Both the position numbers and the translations under genes were made by a program. Shown one piece after another: positions 26,001-34,332 of a stretch of 64,000 nt of DNA. The notes under the pieces are model-generated. The model was given only the letters and a program-made list of their open reading frames with translations. It made no database searches and had not been told where the DNA came from. Source of the stretch: an uncultured Eggerthellaceae bacterium (GTDB lineage Bacteria > Actinomycetota > Coriobacteriia > Coriobacteriales > Eggerthellaceae); NCBI GenBank assembly GCA_910588095.1, contig CAJUQH010000003.1, forward strand, positions 1 through 64,000, in the 5' to 3' direction. Within the stretch, counting starts at the first letter, position 1, and each line of letters starts with the position of its first letter.

Positions 26001-27457
26001 CCTTGGGAAACGCTTGGGATATCTGGGCAGAGGGACGTCTGACGCGGCCGGGTTACACCTTCGATGGGTGGTACACGGCAGCTTCAGGCGGCACCAAGGT
26101 CACCCAGTCGACTGCCCTGCCGAGCACGAACGCCGCTTACTGGGCCCATTGGAAGGCTAAGACCATAACGCTGGAGTGGGACCCTGCTTGGAGAGGGGTG
26201 CTGGGGCCTGAGCCGGGCGTGCTAACCGACCAGGTTTACTCCGAAGGCGCCAAGCTTGCACCGCCTCAGAGCCCTGTAAGGGATGGCTACTATTTCGCGG
26301 GCTGGTTCACGGCGGCGTCAGGCGGCACGCAGGTGACCAACACCACCGCCTTACCGACTGCGAACGCGACCTATTATGCCCATTGGGTAGCGAAAGGGCC
26401 GAAGGTGCAGTTTCACGCGCAAGGGACGCTGTGGTATGCCTACGAGGCCTCTGATGGGTTCGACTACGGACCAGCTGCGGCTGATTATCCGCTTGGGAAC
26501 CCCTTATTCTCCTCTGGCGTCTGGCTCGATGCTGCGGGGAGGGTGGCGTGCGAAGGCGCTGGGGCGTTCGCTGACTTTCCCAAGGAGCTGAGAGGGACCG
26601 TGGCATTCAGCCAGTCCATGACTGGCGTCACGAGCGCGTGGCTGGTCACGGGCGACGCCCAGGGCAACAAGGCCGGCTCGTGGCTCTCGTCGAGCGGAGC
26701 CTCCGTTGTGGGCAAGGCTTCAGCCGACGTCTACCTCAACGGCTATGGCGCCTCTACCATCACGTGGGACGCCCAAGGCGGCGAATGCGCCACGGCCACC
26801 ACGCCCAACGTCATGCCCTATGACACGGCAGCATCTCCCGAGCCCAAGCGGGCAGGCTTCGTGTTCGAGGGCTGGTACGACGGCACGGGAGACGACGCGA
26901 AGCTCGCCTGCAAGGCAGGGCAGCGCACCCCGCAGATAACGGCGGATATCACCTACTACGCCAGATGGGCGCCGGCCATCCGCGCTGACGCCCCCATAAG
27001 CGCGACGGTGAGGCTCGACGTCCTGGGCGTCGAGGACCAGGCCATGGACGAGGAGGCGCCCGGTTACCTGGAGTCGCGCTGCGGCGAGCCTTTGAAGGTG
27101 GCCGAGGTCGCCTTCGAGAAGAAGCCGGGAGCGGCAGGCCTCTTCGGCGCGCACGTGCCCGACATCGAGCTGCAGGCGCTCCCGGGCAAGGATGCCTCCT
27201 GGGCCGCCGACGCGCCCGCCTTCTCGTTCGCCCTCGATGCGGCAGGAGACGCTGCCACCGAAGACGACGCGACCAAGCTCGCGCCCCTTTCCATGTCAGG
27301 CTACGAGGTGCGCATACCCATAAGCTACCGCTTCCTCATCCCCGATGCCCTGCTCGACGAGGTGCTGGACGCCATAGACCCGACTGCCTTCGAGGACAAG
27401 AAGACCCCTGTGTGCTCGGTGGTCTACACGGTGGCTTTGCAGAACCCGCCCGCATAG
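23072..27457 (+). CDS. Large secreted surface protein: BspA-type leucine-rich repeats plus InlB-type repeats (intact paralogue)
   Basis: A 1461-residue protein. A Sec signal peptide (residues 1-33, ending ADALA-E) is followed by a beta domain, BspA-like LRR_5 repeats (about 165-355; GAYAFYLSGVTDVSLP, GALYSADMRSLLLIPGG), a unique Trp-rich segment (about 490-640) and about seven InlB B/Listeria-Bacteroides repeats (GYTFMGWYD-type) to about residue 1310. The last ~140 residues are a domain shared with the other two surface paralogues here. No LPXTG motif or C-terminal membrane anchor is visible, so attachment is unclear. Such proteins are usually adhesins. Unlike its paralogues, the signal peptide runs in frame into the mature protein, with only GGGG at the corresponding place. 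Confidence 0.88.
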   Translation: MRVPAVSFVYKLAAAMLAVMMMFSLVPADALAEGESSGAVEDEAVASDSTGQMDGFAGSSGEPQGTGAEQGGEGLPVAPTLASGLVGKPSSFVSVDVAFDGEPIVGSFTVDGMTFAVTDGSDVELVGVAGAEGAFGSEVPTSPQPPSAPTTEAEASSFMLPESVAYGEAEYSVVSIGAYAFYLSGVTDVSLPASIVDVDDRAFRSSDVASVTVAGGNPVYSSFDGALYSADMRSLLLIPGGKQGAVLLAKEAESAEASVFSHCSLVDAISVEEGGAAFASENGLLYDSDLTTLLRVPAGATEITIREGCTTIAAGAMEACASLTAVNAPATVNSISPDVFHAIPTVSLPAASVILGGDSEAAEAEEPDDGQASESDSQLTAMVALSSIDDDLPEVEPTAIALQLSADADASPWRSAGFSTEGGSFISKDGENGSATSAPVAASMVSQDVKLATEGAPTPLRNDTSNEASSDIPVASLDAATTYAAAPLYYWRSGVIWSKISTNSGSSWGGWKDYNSGSGNGWISNGDAARYRFYKGNAWKNSNGANWARWCADQSYGVWDHCYVASSASGPWTPVADSSSWRSIASDTYIAFWCDDGNNMKTVTLDKEGGSGGTGSPLKWAPIEKSTPKITPPTLSGWTFSGYVGTPDTDSAVPYLYVGADGSPTSQQTASFGTGTTLYAAWTKPVAFNANGGTQGKLKSLTARKGAPLGLVCDQVAATNPSYPLRSLFQTSLTPSGWKPTRTGYTFAGFYDTNAASGGTQWVDASGNLKVATCPTDTPSTLYARWTANKYDVSFNANGGSGGQSVKVQATSGSAMPTITTNKPTRTGYTFMGWYDNANYAASGAKQYYTAACASARNWDKAQATTLYAGWKANTITLTWNSQGGSAVANTAQTYASGTKVKLPANPTRAGYTFKGWFTAASGGTQITANTALPASNATYHAQWTANTIRTTWNVNGGKIDGNAGPFTRDTVYGSKTLGNAWDIWAEGRLTRPGYTFDGWYTAASGGTKVTQSTALPSTNAAYWAHWKAKTITLEWDPAWRGVLGPEPGVLTDQVYSEGAKLAPPQSPVRDGYYFAGWFTAASGGTQVTNTTALPTANATYYAHWVAKGPKVQFHAQGTLWYAYEASDGFDYGPAAADYPLGNPLFSSGVWLDAAGRVACEGAGAFADFPKELRGTVAFSQSMTGVTSAWLVTGDAQGNKAGSWLSSSGASVVGKASADVYLNGYGASTITWDAQGGECATATTPNVMPYDTAASPEPKRAGFVFEGWYDGTGDDAKLACKAGQRTPQITADITYYARWAPAIRADAPISATVRLDVLGVEDQAMDEEAPGYLESRCGEPLKVAEVAFEKKPGAAGLFGAHVPDIELQALPGKDASWAADAPAFSFALDAAGDAATEDDATKLAPLSMSGYEVRIPISYRFLIPDALLDEVLDAIDPTAFEDKKTPVCSVVYTVALQNPPA

Positions 27458-27506
27458 TCCGAGAGACATCTCAGGCTATGCGGGCCTGTCGCCTGAACAG
27501 GTAGGT

Positions 27507-27536
27507 TTGCGCTTTCTCGCGAAGGTGTGCTAGAGT
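27507..27536 (+). promoter_or_regulatory. Candidate promoter of the second surface-protein gene
   Basis: TTGCGC (27507-27512), 18-base spacer, TAGAGT (27531-27536). The sequence just after the -10 box (GCGCATCACT) is nearly repeated upstream of the third paralogue (AAGAAT then ACGCATCACT at 41117-41132), so both promoters descend from one ancestor. The 27458-27658 interval otherwise holds only the 5' leader. Confidence 0.5.
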
Positions 27537-27658
27537 GCGCATCACTTGGCGGCTTCGAGCTTTTCCTGTTGCAATGCGAGCGCGGGGGCAGCAAGGGCGC
27601 CAAGGAAACGCGAACATACTTTGCTTTCATTTTTTTGTCGGGAAGGAAGCAAGACGAA

Positions 27659-30600
27659 ATGCGAATCGGGAACGCCTTGCGGCGCGCTGCCGCATCATCT
27701 TTCGGCATAGCCTTGTCATTCATGTTGGCCTTCGGCCTGCTGCCCGCTGATGCCTTGGCAGAAGGCGTGGGGGGGGTAGCCCTCTAAGCCAAAGCGAATC
27801 GGGTGCTGGTTCGGACAACCCTTCAGCTTCTGAGGGTTCTCAGGTCGACGAGGCTGAAGGGACTTCGCCTGATGTCACCCTGGGCGAAGGCAGCGAAGCT
27901 GCCGGAGCCGAAGGGCCCAATGCAAAGCCATTGACCCTCGCCTCTGCCCTTGCGGGCAAGCCCGCCGCGTTCGTCAACGCAGACGTCACCCTCGATGGCG
28001 AACCGGTCATCGGCTCATTCACCGTCGGTGGCCTGACCTTCGCGGTCATAGGCGAATCGAGCATCGAGCTCGTCGGCGTCTCGCCTGACTGGCAGCAAGT
28101 CACGGACTCTCAGGAAGGCGAGGGCTCTGGTGCAGCCCCGATGCTTGCATCGGGGTCTGACGAATCGGCCAGCCTCGCTCTCCCCGAAACCATCACCTAT
28201 TCCGATACTGACTACACCCTCACCTCCATCGGCGCCTACGCCTTCTACCTCTCGGGCGTGACGTCCGTCACGTTGCCTGCGAGCGTGAGCGACGTCGACG
28301 CCCGCGCGTTCCGCTCGAGCGACGTCGCCAACGTCACCGTCGCCGACGGCAACCCCAGCTTCTCCTCTTACGACGGCGTCCTCTACGACGCCTCCCGATC
28401 AAGCCTCCTGCTCATTCCCGGGGGCAGGCAGGGCGCTGTCCGCATCAGCTCAAAGGCCGAGGAGGTGGACGCGTCAGCCTTCTCGCATTGTGCTGGCGTG
28501 GATGCGATCTCGGTCGATGCGGGCAGCGCGCACCTCTCCTCCTGGGAAGGATTGCTGTATGACGCCGACGGCACGACGCTCTTGCGCGTGCCAGCCGGCG
28601 CCACCGAGATAGCCATCCACGAAGGCTGCACCACCATAGCCGCTGGCGCCCTCGAGGCCTGCGCGAGCCTGGCCACCATCACGGCTCCTGCATCCGTCAC
28701 CTCCATCAGCCCTGACGTCTTCACGAGCGTGCCGACCGTGAGCCTGCCTGCTGCGTCTGTCCTCCTGAGTGGAGCTGCTGAAGACGATAGCGTCGAGGAA
28801 CCCCAGCCAGCAGAAGCTCATGAGACTGGCACCCAGCTCACCGCCATGGTCGCGCTCTCCTCGGCCAAAGGCATTTCGCTTATCGTCGACCCTTCGACGA
28901 TTGAGATTTTCTTGCCCGGCGATGCTTCGGAGACGCCATGGAGCCACGTGGGCTTTTCCGTCCAGCGCACCGCTGGGCAACCAGAGATCAACTCGCAGGA
29001 AAATGAAGCAGTTGCAGGAGATGCCGCTGCTTCCGCTGAGGCGCCTATAGCGACACTGCAATCGGCCTCGACTTCAAGGGCGCATGCGACATTGACCTAT
29101 CGCGCGAATGCGTCGTTTTCCTATAGTCCATATACCGCTTCATCCACGCCCATAGCTACTGTACAGAAAACGGTGGGAGAAGGCGGCTCTTATTCGTATC
29201 CTTACGACGAGCAAGTCCGCTGGAATGGCTACTGCATCGAGGCATGGGCTCGCGAGACGAGTGCGGGTGTTACGCCTCACCCTAGCCCTTATTGGTATCT
29301 CGGTATTGGTGCGCCCAACGCTGGCGTGAAATTCGCTACGCTCAACGATGAGCCGATGGTCAAGAACCAGTGGTATCGCATTCCGAGCGATGGCAAGGGC
29401 GTTGTTTGGATGTATGACCAGACATCTCCGGCAACGGTAACCTGGAACGCGAATGGGGGTTCCGTTTCGCCAACGACGAGCTCCGTTCAGCTGGGAAAAA
29501 CCGTGAATGCACCGTTCCCTACGCGTTCTGGCCAGACGTTTACTGGATGGTACACGGCATCGTCGGGCGGCACGAAGGTCTGTGGCAGCGCGGCATCGGG
29601 TGGCACAACGCCTGCAATCCGAAAGAACGTGACCTATTATGCCCATTGGGCGCCTATCCCGATGGCGGACTACAACGTCACCGTTAGGGGAAACGAGCCA
29701 TTTACCTATGGCGGCTGGCGTCAAGCCACAGGCACGGGGGCTGTTACCTCTTCCTATTCCTATAAGACGCCTTACGTCAAGTGGGTGCAGTCGGGTGCTC
29801 AGTCATATCTGCACATGTATCACGATGACTACTGGTGGTACAACGCAGCATTCGGTGGGCTTCAAGCGGGCATCAAAAATGCGACCATCGATGGCTCGCC
29901 TATGAAGCCCAACACTTGGTATGAGACAACCAAGGCGACTGAGATTTGGATCTACAACTGCGAATCGCCTACGACGGTGACTTGGAATGCGAATGGCGGC
30001 TCCGTAAGTCCCGCATCAAGCTCGGTCATCTTGGGTGCGACGGTATCGGCACCGTTGCCTACACAGAACGGCTATGCGTTTAAGGGGTGGTATACGGCCG
30101 CAACAGGAGGGACCTATGTGTGCGGCGGCGCGACCTCGGGCGGCACTACGGGAGCCATACGAAAGCCAACGACGTATTATGCGTTGTGGAACCTCTTGAA
30201 ATACGACATAGCCTACAACCTTGACGGGGGCACGTTAGCTTCTGCCAATCCATCAAGCTATGATGTGACCACCGCGACATTCACCTTGGCGAATCCGACA
30301 AAGACCGGCTATGTGTTCACGGGGTGGTCGGGTACGGGCCTGACGGGCTCTGCCAACAAGGCGGTTTCTATCCCAAAGGGTTCAACGGGCAACCGCTCTT
30401 ACGTAGCGCACTGGGCTCCGGCGCTTTCGGCTATCGTTCCTTTGGAGGTTGAAGCGCGGGTAGACATACTGGGTGTTGAGCCGCAAGTGCCAGCGCCGGG
30501 ATATATTTCGTCGCGTTGCGCAGAAGCTCTCACGGTAGCAGAGATATCCTTTTTGCCCGACCAGCAGGGCATCAACGGTGTATTCGGTTCAGGTGTGAGC

Positions 30601-30861
30601 AGCGGCAGCTTGGCCGCGGTGTTCCTCGAGGTGCTGGCGGATGGGGCTGCTGCGCCGAATGCGCGCTTTCCGCTTGATGGGTCTGTGTCCAGGATGACGC
30701 CATCTTCTCCGGAGTTGTTCGTTATGGGTTCCTACAACGATAAGGTGGACATAGCATATCGTTTTGCCATACCCACCGACTTGCTGGGCTCGCTCAACGA
30801 GACAACCGCACCATTGGGTTCGGTGGCCTACACGGTGGCTCTGCAGAACCCGCCCGCATAG
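27659..30861 (+). CDS. Phase-variable surface protein (BspA/InlB type), OFF by frameshift in a G8 tract
   Basis: ATG 27659 after GGGAAGGAAGC starts a signal peptide (MRIGNALRRAAASSFGIALS..., ending ADALAEGVGG) that stops at TAA 27785-27787. The mature protein continues in the +2 frame, open without a stop from the G tract (27769-27776) to 30861. Nine or six Gs would fuse the two frames and give a protein of about 1067 residues: signal peptide, acidic linker, BspA-like LRR_5 block, a unique Tyr/Trp-rich segment, three InlB-type repeats and the C-terminal domain shared with its paralogues. Nothing else in the gene is damaged. An internal ATG at 27931 has no ribosome site and would lack a signal peptide. 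I read this as a contingency locus in the OFF state; a sequencing error is the alternative. Confidence 0.8.
27769..27776 (+). repeat. G8 homopolymer contingency tract
   Basis: Eight consecutive G residues directly after the signal-peptide codons. With eight, translation ends 11 bases later; adding one G (or removing two) restores the 1067-residue frame. The surrounding 43 bases are identical to those around the G8 tract at 41406-41413. Confidence 0.8.
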
Positions 30862-30915
30862 TAACGAGCGTACTCCGTGTAGGGGTGCGTATCCGAGAGC
30901 CATGGCTCCTTCTGC

Positions 30916-30948
30916 TACAATTAATTATTGCGATATCGCAATAATTAA
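30916..30948 (+). promoter_or_regulatory. Toxin-antitoxin promoter with a perfect 28-bp palindrome
   Basis: TTAATTATTGCGAT (30921-30934) is followed directly by its reverse complement ATCGCAATAATTAA (30935-30948). TACAAT (30916-30921) is a likely -10 box that touches the palindrome, and AAGGAG for the antitoxin start follows at once. Placement just downstream of a -10 is typical of autoregulated antitoxin operators. Confidence 0.8.
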
Positions 30949-30959
30949 AAGGAGCGTTC

Positions 30960-31352
30960 ATGTTATCGGTGAAAGAAAGCGCAGATATGCTTGGTGTAAC
31001 CCCTGCACGGGTGCGGGCCCTTATAGCCCAAAAGGCATTGCCGGCGCAAAAGGTGGGAAGGTCTTGGGTCATCAAGGAAGAAGACATCCTTGATCGCCTT
31101 TCCCGGCATCCTAAGGCAGGGCGACCGGTAAGAACTACTATTGCCGCTTCTGGGGTCCTGTCATCCTCTGTTGAATGCAATGAGGCGCTTCATGATGCGT
31201 ATGTTGCCTGTAGGGACGCATTTCGGTTCCGTCCGACTTTCGAGCAGTTGCAACAAGCGAGCGACAGCGAAGAAGCCGCTTTCTATGTGGCGGTGGCTGA
31301 CTTCTTCCTGCAGCAGCGCCAGCGCAATCTTGTTGCGCAGGGGGCCTACTGA
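30960..31352 (+). CDS. Helix-turn-helix antitoxin of a zeta-like toxin system
   Basis: A 130-residue protein. Residues 1-50 (MLSVKESADMLGVTPARVRALIAQKALPAQKVGRSWVI then KEEDI) form an excisionase/MerR-type HTH_17 DNA-binding domain. The C-terminal 80 residues are helical and probably neutralise the toxin. Its stop overlaps the toxin start by one base. The perfect palindrome 12 bases upstream is its likely operator. It is not related to the classical epsilon antitoxin, but HTH-plus-zeta-like kinase pairs are known. Confidence 0.75.
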   Translation: MLSVKESADMLGVTPARVRALIAQKALPAQKVGRSWVIKEEDILDRLSRHPKAGRPVRTTIAASGVLSSSVECNEALHDAYVACRDAFRFRPTFEQLQQASDSEEAAFYVAVADFFLQQRQRNLVAQGAY

Positions 31353-31963
31353 TGGACGCGCCGTTCTATGTTGTGTTCGCTGGCGTGAACGGCGCGGGCA
31401 AGTCGACCCTTTACCAATCTGGCTTATGGCAGCTTCCTGGTATGCCGAGTACTATGGAGCGCGTTAATCCTGACGAGATACTGCGCGAACAAGGGGGAGA
31501 CTGGCGCTCTTCCTCCGACCAGTTACGCGCGGGTCGCGAAGCACGAAAGCGCATCAATGAGCTTTTCGAGAAACGACAGAGCTTCAATCAAGAGACGACG
31601 CTTACTGGGCGCTTGGCAGCCCGGAACATCAAGCACGCACGGCAACAGGGCTATCGTGTCCTCGTTAACTACGTAGGAGTGCAAGATGCGGCCATTGCGC
31701 TGGAGCGCATCGCCCATCGGGTCGCCCAAGGAGGCCACGACATTGACGAGAGTGCCGTTCGTCGCCGTTTTCGAGACTCTTTGCGTGCGTTCTCGTGTCT
31801 TGTCGGGCAGTGCGAGCGGGCGACTGTGTTCGACAATACCGAGGACTTCAGGACGCTTGCTTACTGGAAAGACGGCATGCTGGGGTGGTGGGGTGGCCAG
31901 AATCGCTATACTCCGTGGCTGAAAGACGCCATCTTGGACGAGGAGCTTTGGCGCATTCCTTGA
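31352..31963 (+). CDS. Zeta-toxin-family P-loop kinase
   Basis: A 203-residue protein. GVNGAGKST (residues 11-19) is a Walker A loop; VNPDEI (about 38) and FNQETTLTG (about 74) match zeta-toxin-like kinases, in which the Asp binds the sugar hydroxyl of the UDP-N-acetylglucosamine substrate. Coupled translation with the HTH gene supports a toxin-antitoxin pair. Zeta toxins phosphorylate cell-wall precursors; related kinases act on other substrates, so the target is unproven. The pair sits between a surface-protein gene and core genes, as accessory cargo. Confidence 0.8.
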   Translation: MDAPFYVVFAGVNGAGKSTLYQSGLWQLPGMPSTMERVNPDEILREQGGDWRSSSDQLRAGREARKRINELFEKRQSFNQETTLTGRLAARNIKHARQQGYRVLVNYVGVQDAAIALERIAHRVAQGGHDIDESAVRRRFRDSLRAFSCLVGQCERATVFDNTEDFRTLAYWKDGMLGWWGGQNRYTPWLKDAILDEELWRIP

Positions 31964-32028
31964 GAAGCCCCCTGCGCAGGTAACGTGTTTTCGCTCGCGG
32001 GGTCCTGCGGCGGCTGCCCGCAATCTTC

Positions 32029-32034
32029 TATACT
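32029..32034 (+). promoter_or_regulatory. Possible -10 box of the site-2 protease/ispG/proS unit
   Basis: TATACT about 100 bases before the protease start; no convincing -35 box is visible. A short AT-rich stretch (32109-32119) also precedes the ribosome site. Confidence 0.35.
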
Positions 32035-32130
32035 GAGAACTCTGCGACCAGCGGCTTCGGGCTCGTGCGTCGGGCAGCCCGCCCGCGCAACGACCCCGCG
32101 GCCCCACTTATATATAAGGATGGTTCGACT

Positions 32131-33240
32131 ATGGACGTTCTCGTGATGGTCCTGTGCGCCACGGTGGTCATCGGCTTCCTCGTGTTCATCCATGAAGGCG
32201 GCCACTACCTGGCAGCGCGCGCGTTCGGCGTGCGCGTGACCGAGTTCATGCTGGGGCTGCCTGGCCCCTCGGTAGGCTTCACCCGCGGCGGCACGCGCTT
32301 CGGCGTGACCGCGGTGCCCCTGGGTGGCTACGCGAAGGTGTGCGGCATGGAGCCCGGCGAGATGAGCCCGCACCTCCAGCCGGTGCTGGCCGAGCTCTAC
32401 CGCCGTGGCACGGCCGACGTGCAGGCCATCGCCACTGCCTGCGACATCACCGACGACGAGGCCTTCGAGGCCCTTGAAGAGCTCACGGAATGGGGCAGCG
32501 CCGTCGGCCCTGACAAGAGGGATGCCGACGACACCTACCGCGCCCCGGCCAGCTACCCGCCGCCGCGTCGCCTGCGCCGCCACGCCACCGTGGCCGATGA
32601 CGTGCCCCTGCCGTGCTACGATCTGGGCGAGGCGCGCCCCGTGCCCGACACCGAAGCCTTGTTCCAGTCGGAGTACCGCCAGCAGTACCGTGCCCAGCCG
32701 TTCTGGAAGCGCTCGGTCATCCTTCTGGCCGGCATCGCGGTGAACCTGCTGTTCGCCATGGTGGCGTTCGTCGTCATCTTCTCCGTCATCGGCGTCGACC
32801 TGCAGCTGGAATCGGGCGAGGTGGTGCACCGCACCATGAACCCCCTCCAGTCCATCCAAGCCGGCTTCATGTACATCGGCATGGTGGCCCAGGCGGTGGC
32901 GGGGCTGTTCAACCCGGCCACGGCCGCCCAGACCGTCAGCGATTCCACCAGCATCGTGGGCATCGCGGTCATGTCCAAGACCTACTTCGAGGCAGGCCTG
33001 GTCACGGCCCTTGAGTTCACGGCCATGATATCGGTCTCGCTCGGCATCATGAACCTGCTGCCCATCCCGCCGCTCGACGGCGGTCGCTTCGTGGTGGAAA
33101 TCTTCCAGAAGCTCACCCGCCGCCCCGTGTCGGTGCGCGCTATGAGCTATCTTTCCATGGCGGGGGTGGCGTTGTTCGTGGGCTTCTTCGTCATCATGCT
33201 CAACCAGGATATCCAGCGGTTCATCTTCGGGAACTGGTAG
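32131..33240 (+). CDS. rseP: Site-2 (M50) intramembrane metalloprotease, RseP-like, without a PDZ domain
   Basis: A 369-residue membrane protease. HEGGH (residues 21-25) in the first membrane segment and NLLPIPPLDGG (about 306-316) supply the zinc ligands of the S2P family. Between them the usual order is changed: a soluble insert of about 110 residues (about 75-185, with a helix-rich part ELYRRGTADVQAIATACDITDDEAFEALEEL resembling a winged helix) follows the HExxH region, and the stretch where RseP carries PDZ domains is only ~45 residues long. It lies before ispG and proS, the usual bacterial order, but dxr, normally just upstream, is missing. Role inferred: cleavage of anti-sigma factors or signal-peptide remnants. 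Confidence 0.85.
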   Translation: MDVLVMVLCATVVIGFLVFIHEGGHYLAARAFGVRVTEFMLGLPGPSVGFTRGGTRFGVTAVPLGGYAKVCGMEPGEMSPHLQPVLAELYRRGTADVQAIATACDITDDEAFEALEELTEWGSAVGPDKRDADDTYRAPASYPPPRRLRRHATVADDVPLPCYDLGEARPVPDTEALFQSEYRQQYRAQPFWKRSVILLAGIAVNLLFAMVAFVVIFSVIGVDLQLESGEVVHRTMNPLQSIQAGFMYIGMVAQAVAGLFNPATAAQTVSDSTSIVGIAVMSKTYFEAGLVTALEFTAMISVSLGIMNLLPIPPLDGGRFVVEIFQKLTRRPVSVRAMSYLSMAGVALFVGFFVIMLNQDIQRFIFGNW

Positions 33241-33276
33241 GTTGCGCGTTAGCTAGCGCAAGGGAAGGAAAGGCCG

Positions 33277-34332
33277 ATGAAGCCGAACGAGACGACCCGG
33301 CAGGTCATGGTGGGGGGCGTGCCCCTGGGCGGCGGCGCGCCAGTGGTGGTGCAGTCGATGCTGAACGCCCCGGCGAAGGACGTGGAGGCCAACCTCGCGC
33401 AGATCGAGGCGCTGCAAGAGGCCGGCTGCGAGGTGGTGCGCATGGCCATTCCCAGCCGCGATTGCCTCGACGCGTTCGAGCAGGTGTGCGCTGCGTCGCC
33501 GCTGCCCGTGGTGGCCGACATCCACTTCGATGCCGAAAGCGCCGTGGCTGCGGCCCAGCGCGGGGCGGCCAAGCTGCGCATCAACCCCGGCAACATCGGC
33601 GGGCTGGTCGCGTGCGATGCCATCATGGACGCAGCGGCCCAGGCGGGCATCCCCATCCGCATCGGGGTGAACGCCGGCTCGCTCGAGGCCGACCTGGCTG
33701 CCCGCACCGACCTCACGCTGCCCGAGAAGCTGGCGGAATCGGCGGCAGGCTACGTGGCCTACTTCGAAGGCCGTGGCTTCCGCGACCTGGTGGTGTCAGC
33801 CAAGGCCCACGACGTGCCGGCCACCATCGCCACCTATCGCCTGCTGGCCCAGCGCATGCCCCACGTGCCGCTGCACATAGGCGTCACCGAGGCGGGCACC
33901 GCCTTCCAAGGCATCATTAAGTCGGCTGCTGGCCTGGGCATGCTGCTCGAACAGGGCATCGGCGACACGCTGCGCATATCGCTCACCGACGACCCCACGC
34001 TGGAAGTGCGCGCTTGCTGGACGCTTCTGCAGGCGCTGGACCTGCGCCGACGCGGGCCGGAGCTCATCAGCTGCCCCACGTGCGGCCGCTGCCAGGTCGA
34101 TCTCATCGCGCTGGCGAAGCAGGTCGAGCAGCGCCTTCAGCACATCGACCGACCGCTGAAGGTGGCGGTCATGGGTTGCGTGGTCAACGGCCCCGGCGAA
34201 GCCAAGGACGCCGACCTGGGCGTTGCCTGCGGCCAGGGCTCGGGCGCGGTGTTCGCTCATGGTAAAATCGTCCGGAAAGTCGAAGAGGCGGCGATTCTCG
34301 ACGCCCTGATGGAGGAGATTGAAGCGCTATGA
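33277..34332 (+). CDS. ispG: 4-hydroxy-3-methylbut-2-en-1-yl diphosphate synthase
   Basis: A 351-residue IspG/GcpE enzyme of the MEP isoprenoid pathway. It starts with a TIM-barrel domain (VQSMLNAPAKDVEANLAQI) and ends with the Fe-S domain: SCPTCGRCQVDL and later NGPGEAKDADLG carry the cluster Cys and Glu ligands. ATG 33277 follows AAGGGAAGGAAAGG. Its stop overlaps the proS start (ATGA). Isoprenoid precursors made here feed the polyprenyl synthase encoded at 57040. Confidence 0.95.
   Translation: MKPNETTRQVMVGGVPLGGGAPVVVQSMLNAPAKDVEANLAQIEALQEAGCEVVRMAIPSRDCLDAFEQVCAASPLPVVADIHFDAESAVAAAQRGAAKLRINPGNIGGLVACDAIMDAAAQAGIPIRIGVNAGSLEADLAARTDLTLPEKLAESAAGYVAYFEGRGFRDLVVSAKAHDVPATIATYRLLAQRMPHVPLHIGVTEAGTAFQGIIKSAAGLGMLLEQGIGDTLRISLTDDPTLEVRACWTLLQALDLRRRGPELISCPTCGRCQVDLIALAKQVEQRLQHIDRPLKVAVMGCVVNGPGEAKDADLGVACGQGSGAVFAHGKIVRKVEEAAILDALMEEIEAL

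Noticed and set aside
27931-30861. Independent gene starting at the internal ATG 27931
   Set aside because: There is no ribosome site, the open frame extends upstream to the G tract, and the product would lack the signal peptide its paralogues have.
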